From contig JACDQD010000007.1 of the NCBI GenBank assembly GCA_019843655.1, positions 26,740,365-26,804,364 on the forward strand: a stretch of 64,000 nt of DNA, in the 5' to 3' direction. The notes below the pieces were generated by a model, which saw only the letters and a program-made list of their open reading frames with translations, did not search any database and had not been told where the DNA came from. A program made the position numbers and the translations under genes. Positions 58,906 through 64,000 of the stretch are shown here, one piece after another; the stretch's first letter is position 1; every line of letters begins with the position of its first letter. The DNA comes from Lethocerus indicus. Lineage: Eukaryota; Arthropoda; Insecta; Hemiptera; Belostomatidae.

Positions 58906-61900
58906 ACTGGCCCGAAAATTCGCCCCGATTTGTCCCATATTCGGTCCACAAGTGTCCCAAAGTGAGTTACACTTGCCCCTGAAAGGAAGGCTGAAAAATC
59001 GAAAATTTTTGAAATTTTAAAAATTCGCCCGATTTGTCCCATATTCGGTCCACAAGTGTCCCTAAATGAGTTACACTTGCCCCTAAAAGGAAGGCTGAAA
59101 AATCGAAAATTTTTGAAATTTTAAAAATTCGCCCGATTTGTCCCATATTCGGTCCACAAGTGTCCCTAAATGAGTTACACTTGCCCCTAAAAGGAAGGCT
59201 GAAAAATCGAAAATATTTGAAATTTTAAAAATTCGCCCGATTTTTCCCATATTCGGTCCACAAGTGTCCCTAAATGAGTTACACTTGCCCCTAAAAGGAA
59301 GGCTGAAAAATCGAAAATTTTTGAAATTTTATAAATCGCCCGATTTGTCCCATATTCGGTCCACAAGTGTCCCTAAATGAGTTACACTTGCCCCTAAAAG
59401 GAAGGCTGAAAAATCGAAAATTTTTGAAATTTTTAAAAATCGCCCGATTTTTCCCATATTCGGTCCACAAGTGTCCCTAAATGAGTTACACTTGCCCCTA
59501 AAAGGAAGGCTGAAAAATCGAAAATTTTTGAAATTTTAAAAATTCGCCCGATTTTTCCCATATTCGGTCCACAAGTGTCCCTAAATGAGTTACACTTGCC
59601 CCTAAAAGGAAGGCTGAAAAATCGAAAATATTTGAAATTTTAAAAATTCGCCCGATTTGTCCCATATTCGGTCCACAAGTGTCCCTAAATGAGTTACACT
59701 TGCCCCTAAAAGGAAGGCTGAAAAATCGAAAATTTTGAAATTTTAAAAATTCGCCCGATTTGTCCCATATTCGGTCCACAAGTGTCCCTAAATGAGTTAC
59801 ACTTGCCCCTAAAAGGAAGGCTGAAAAATCGAAAATTTTTGAAATTTTAAAAATTCGCCCGATTTGTCCCATATTCGGTCCACAAGTGTCCCTAAATGAG
59901 TTACACTTGCCCCTAAAAGGAAGGCTGAAAAATCGAAAATTTTTGAAATTTTAAAAATCGCCCGATTTGTCCCATATTCGGTCCACAAGTGTCCCTAAAT
60001 GAGTTACACTTGCCCCTAAAAGGAAGGCTGAAAAATCGAAAATTTTGAAATTTTAAAAATTCGCCCGATTTGTCCCATATTCGGTCCACAAGTGTCCCTA
60101 AATGAGTTACACTTGCCCCTAAAGGAAGGCTGAAAAATCGAAAATTTTTGAAATTTTAAAAATTCGCCCGATTTGTCCCATATTCGGTCCACAAGTGTCC
60201 CTAAATGAGTTACACTTGCCCCTAAAAGGAAGGCTGAAAAATCGAAAATTTTTGAAATTTTAAAAATTCGCCCGATTTGTCCCATATTCGGTCCACAAGT
60301 GTCCCTAAATGAGTTACACTTGCCCCTAAAAGGAAGGCTGAAAAATCGAAAATTTTTGAAATTTTAAAAATTCGCCCGATTTGTCCCATATTCGGTCCAC
60401 AAGTGTCCCTAAATGAGTTACACTTGCCCCTAAAAGGAAGGCTGAAAAATCGAAAATTTTGAAATTTTAAAATCGCCCGATTTTTCCCCTTATATTCGGG
60501 TCCACAAGTGTCCCTAAATGAGTTACACTTGCCCCTAAAAGGAAGGCTGAAAAATCGAAAATTTTTGAAATTTTTAAAAATCGCCCGATTTGTCCCATAT
60601 TCGGTCCACAAGTGTCCCTAAATGAGTTACACTTGCCCCTAAAAGGAAGGCTGAAAAATCGAAAATTTTTGAAATTTTAAAAATTCGCCCGATTTTCCCA
60701 TATTCGGTCCACAAGTGTCCCTAAATGAGTTACACTTGCCCCTAAAAGGAAGGCTGAAAAATCGAAAATTTTTGAAATTTTAAAAATTCGCCCGATTTGT
60801 CCCATATTCGGTCCACAAGTGTCCCTAAATGAGTTACACTTGCCCCTAAAAGGAAGGCTGAAAAATCGAAAATTTTTGAAATTTTAAAAATTCGCCCGAT
60901 TTGTCCCATATTCGGTCCACAAGTGTCCCTAAATGAGTTACACTTGCCCCTAAAAGGAAGGCTGAAAAATCGAAAATTTTTGAAATTTTAAAAATTCGCC
61001 CGATTTTTCCCATATTCGGTCCACAAGTGTCCCTAAATGAGTTACACTTGCCCCTAAAGGAAGGCTGAAAAATCGAAAATTTTGAAATTTTAAAAATTCG
61101 CCCGATTTGTCCCATATTCGGTCCACAAGTGTCCCTAAATGAGTTACACTTGCCCCTAAAAGGAAGGCTGAAAAATCGAAAATTTTTGAAATTTTAAAAA
61201 TTCGCCCGATTTGTCCCATATTCGGTCCACAAGTGTCCCTAAATGAGTTACACTTGCCCCTAAAAGGAAGGCTGAAAAATCGAAAATTTTTGAAATTTTA
61301 AAAATTCGCCCGATTTTCCCATATTCGGTCCACAAGTGTCCCTAAATGAGTTACACTTGCCCCTAAAAGGAAGGCTGAAAAATCGAAAATTTTTGAAATT
61401 TTAAAAATCGCCCGATTTGTCCCATATTCGGTCCACAAGTGTCCCTAAATGAGTTACACTTGCCCCTAAAAGGAAGGCTGAAAAATCGAAAATTTTTGAA
61501 ATTTTAAAAATTCGCCCGATTTTCCCATATTCGGTCCACAAGTGTCCCTAAATGAGTTACACTTGCCCCTAAAAGGAAGGCTGAAAAATCGAAAATTTTT
61601 GAAATTTTAAAAATTCGCCCGATTTGTCCCATATTCGGTCCACAAGTGTCCCTAAATGAGTTACACTTGCCCCTAAAAGGAAGGCTGAAAAATCGAAAAT
61701 TTTTGAAATTTTAAAAATTCGCCCGATTTGTCCCATATTCGGTCCACAAGTGTCCCTAAATGAGTTACACTTGCCCCTAAAAGGAAGGCTGAAAAATCGA
61801 AAATTTTTGAAATTTTTAAAAATCGCCCGATTTGTCCCATATTCGGTCCACAAGTGTCCCTAAATGAGTTACACTTGCCCCTAAAAGGAAGGCTGAAAAA

Positions 61901-62860
61901 TCGAAAATTTTGAAATTTTAAAATTCGCCCGATTTTTTCCCATATTCGGTCCACAAGTGTCCCTAAATGAGTTACACTTGCCCCTAAAAGGAAGGCTGAA
62001 AAATCGAAAATTTTTGAAATTTTAAAAATTCGCCCGATTTGTCCCATATTCGGTCCACAAGTGTCCCTAAATGAGTTACACTTGCCCCTAAAAGGAAGGC
62101 TGAAAAATCGAAAATTTTTGAAATTTTAAAAATCGCCCGATTTTTCCCATATTCGGTCCACAAGTGTCCCTAAATGAGTTACACTTGCCCCTAAAAGGAA
62201 GGCTGAAAAATCGAAAATTTTTGAAATTTTAAAAATCGCCCGATTTGTCCCATATTCGGTCCACAAGTGTCCCTAAATGAGTTACACTTGCCCCTAAAAG
62301 GAAGGCTGAAAAATCGAAAATTTTTGAAATATAAAAAATTCGCCCCGATTTGTCCCATATTCGGTCCACAAGTGTCCCTAAATGAGTTACACTTGCCCCT
62401 AAAAGGAAGGCTGAAAAATCGAAAATTTTTGAAATTTTAAAAATTCGCCCGATTTTTCCCATATTCGGTCCACAAGTGTCCCTAAATGAGTTACACTTGC
62501 CCCTTAAAAAGCGAAACGCTGAAAAAAATCGAAAATTTTTGAAATTTTAAAAATTCGCCCGATTTGTCCCATATTCGGTCCACAAGTGTCCCTAAATGAG
62601 TTACACTTGCCCCTAAAAGGAAGGCTGAAAAATCGAAAATTTTTGAAATTTTAAAAATCGCCCGATTTGTCCCATATTCGGTCCACAAGTGTCCCTAAAT
62701 GAGTTACACTTGCCCCTGAAAGGAAGGCTGAAAAATCGAAAATTTTTGAAATTTTAAAAATTCGCCCCGATTTGTCTTATATTCGGTCCACAAGTGTCCC
62801 AAAGTGAGTTACACTTGCCCCTGAAAAGAAGGCCGAAAAATCGCAAATTTTGAAATTTAA
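58906..62860. repeat. 104-bp satellite array, about 38 copies
   Basis: Head-to-tail units: ATTCGGTCCACAAGTGTCCC, TAAATGAGTTACACTTGCCC, CTAAAAGGAAGGCTGAAAAA, TCGAAAATTTTTGAAATTTT, AAAAATTCGCCCGATTTGTC, CCAT. Inner copies are nearly identical. They vary mainly in homopolymer length and a G/T choice in GATTTGTCCC versus GATTTTTCCC. Edge copies (first, and last two) have AAAGTGAG and CCCTGAAAG variants. One unit near 62504 is disrupted. Each unit contains a 7-bp inverted repeat CAAGTGT/ACACTTG. It lies in the AASS intron. Confidence 0.95.
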
Positions 62861-64000
62861 AAAAATCGCCCCGATTTTGCGCCTTAAAACAGAATTTTTG
62901 GGCCTAAAAACCGTACTTTTGGGCCGATTTTGAGCATAAAAACCGCATTTTTGAACCGATTTTGCGCCCAATAACCGCATTACTGGGCCTAATTCGCGTC
63001 CAAAAACTGTTTTTTGGGACCATTTTGAGCATAAAAACCGCATTTTTGGGCTTAAAAACCGCATATTTGGGCCGATTTTGTGCCTAAAAACCGCATTTTT
63101 GGGCCGATTTTGAGCCTAAAAACCGCATTTTTGGGCCGATTTTGCGCCTGAAAACCGCATTTTTAGGCCGATTTTGCGCCCAATAACCGCATTATTGCGC
63201 CTATTTCGCGTCCAAAAACAGTTTTTTGGGACCATTTTGAGCCTAAAAACCGCATTTTTGAGCCTAAAACTGCATTTTCGGGCTTAAAAACTGCATTTTT
63301 GGGCCAATTTTGCGTCAAAAACCGCATTTTGGGCCCATTTCGCGTCCAAAACAGCATTTTTGTTCCGATTTTGCTTAAAACTGCATTTTTGGGCCAATTT
63401 TGCGTCAAAAACCGCATTTTTGGGCCCATTTCGCGTCCAAAAACAGCATTTTTGTTCCGATTTTGCTTCCTAAAACTGCATTTTTGTGCCCATTTTTCGT
63501 CTAAGAACTGCATTTTTGGGCCGTTTTTGCGCTCTAAAACCGCATTTTTGGCCCGATTTTGCACCCTAAAAAAGAATTTTTGGGCCCAAAAACCGTATTT
63601 TTGGGGCGATTTTGAGGATAAAAACCTCATTTTTGGGACGATTTTGCGCCCAATAACCGCATTATTGGGTCTATTTCGTGTCCAAAAACAGTTTTTTGGG
63701 ACCATTTTGAGCCTAAAAACTGCATTTTTGGGCTTAAAAACCGCATTTTTAGGCCGATTTTGCTCCTAAAACTGCATTTCTGTGCCCATTTTGCGTCTAA
63801 GAACTGCATTTTTGGGCCGATTTTGCGCCCTAAACCGCATTTTTGGGCCGATTTTGCGTCTAAGAACTGCATTTTTGGGACCATTTTGAGCCTTAAAACC
63901 GCAGTATTGGTATTAAAAACCGCATTTTCAGGCCGATTTTGCGGCCTAAAAACAGCATTTTTGGCCCTTTTTGCGCCTAAAAACTATTTTTGGCCCTAAA
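62861..64000. repeat. Degenerate short tandem array (about 31-bp unit), right flank
   Basis: Units such as AAAAACCGCATTTTTGGGCC and GATTTTGCGCC, more regular than the left flank and running off the window edge. A longer-range repeat (CAATAACCGCATTATTGGGT, TTTCGTGTCCAAAAACAG) recurs at about 62970, 63180 and 63650, pointing to a higher-order unit. Confidence 0.85.

Noticed and set aside
58734..62688. Long minus-strand frames repeating GRIFKISKIFDFSAF through the 104-bp array
   Set aside because: The frames are by-products of a repeat with few stop codons; 104 is not a multiple of three, so the same DNA is read in all three frames. No splice sites or composition support coding.
58906..62860. 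Possible CRISPR array
   Set aside because: Units are contiguous and nearly identical over all 104 bp with no unique spacers, and the DNA is eukaryotic.
62777..64000. Frames with repeated KNAVFG / PKMRFL words in the right-flank array
   Set aside because: Translation of the degenerate 31-bp repeat on both strands; no conserved protein.

Overview
This is eukaryotic nuclear DNA, most likely from an insect or other arthropod. Genes are split into many short exons by GT-AG introns. Introns and spacers are AT-rich, exons are much more GC-rich, and transposable-element (TE) debris is dense. The encoded proteins (ISCA1, an Ana2/STIL-type centriole protein, a ZAD-C2H2 zinc-finger protein, DCAF1, AASS) form a typical insect housekeeping set. 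I cannot name the species.

Layout. (1) 515-691, minus: one exon of an unrecognised small gene that runs off the left edge, divergent from ISCA1. (2) 1346-5592, plus: ISCA1, complete, 4 exons. (3) 7020-13620, minus: an ana2/STIL homologue, 8 exons, with an apparent 1-nt frame disruption near 12445. (4) 14019-15893, plus: a ZAD plus 12-finger C2H2 protein, divergent from ana2 across about 400 bp, with one clear 1-nt frame break near 15355 and one unresolved frame change near 14306-14370. (5) 19514-48196, plus: DCAF1 (VprBP/mahjong), 28 exons, about 1,445 aa. (6) 50477-57743, minus: the saccharopine dehydrogenase half of AASS (LKR/SDH), 9 exons, convergent with DCAF1; the LKR half must lie beyond the right edge. 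(7) 58020-64000: a two-tier tandem repeat region inside the AASS intron, about 38 copies of a 104-bp unit flanked by arrays of a degenerate unit of about 31 bp.

Mobile DNA. The dominant family has about 25 copies in every gene's introns and in the spacers. It consists of long inverted repeats (arms about 180 bp) that I assign to a Penelope-like retroelement (PLE). One copy (39396-40012) holds the end of a GIY-YIG-type PLE ORF, and each arm carries a 37-nt motif with hammerhead ribozyme core features and a palindromic stem III. Also present are mariner-derived MITEs that keep the transposase C-terminus, two piggyBac-like TTAA families, a foldback family (52.6-56.7 kb) and a 1.1-kb repeat that surrounds ISCA1 exon 3 but lacks that exon in its other copy.

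The genes do not form a pathway or operon. They act in mitochondrial Fe-S assembly, centriole duplication, transcription, CUL4-DDB1 ubiquitination and lysine catabolism. The unusual content is in the repeats: the ribozyme-like hairpins, a tandemly multiplied splice acceptor in DCAF1 intron 14, and the satellite between the LKR and SDH coding halves of AASS.
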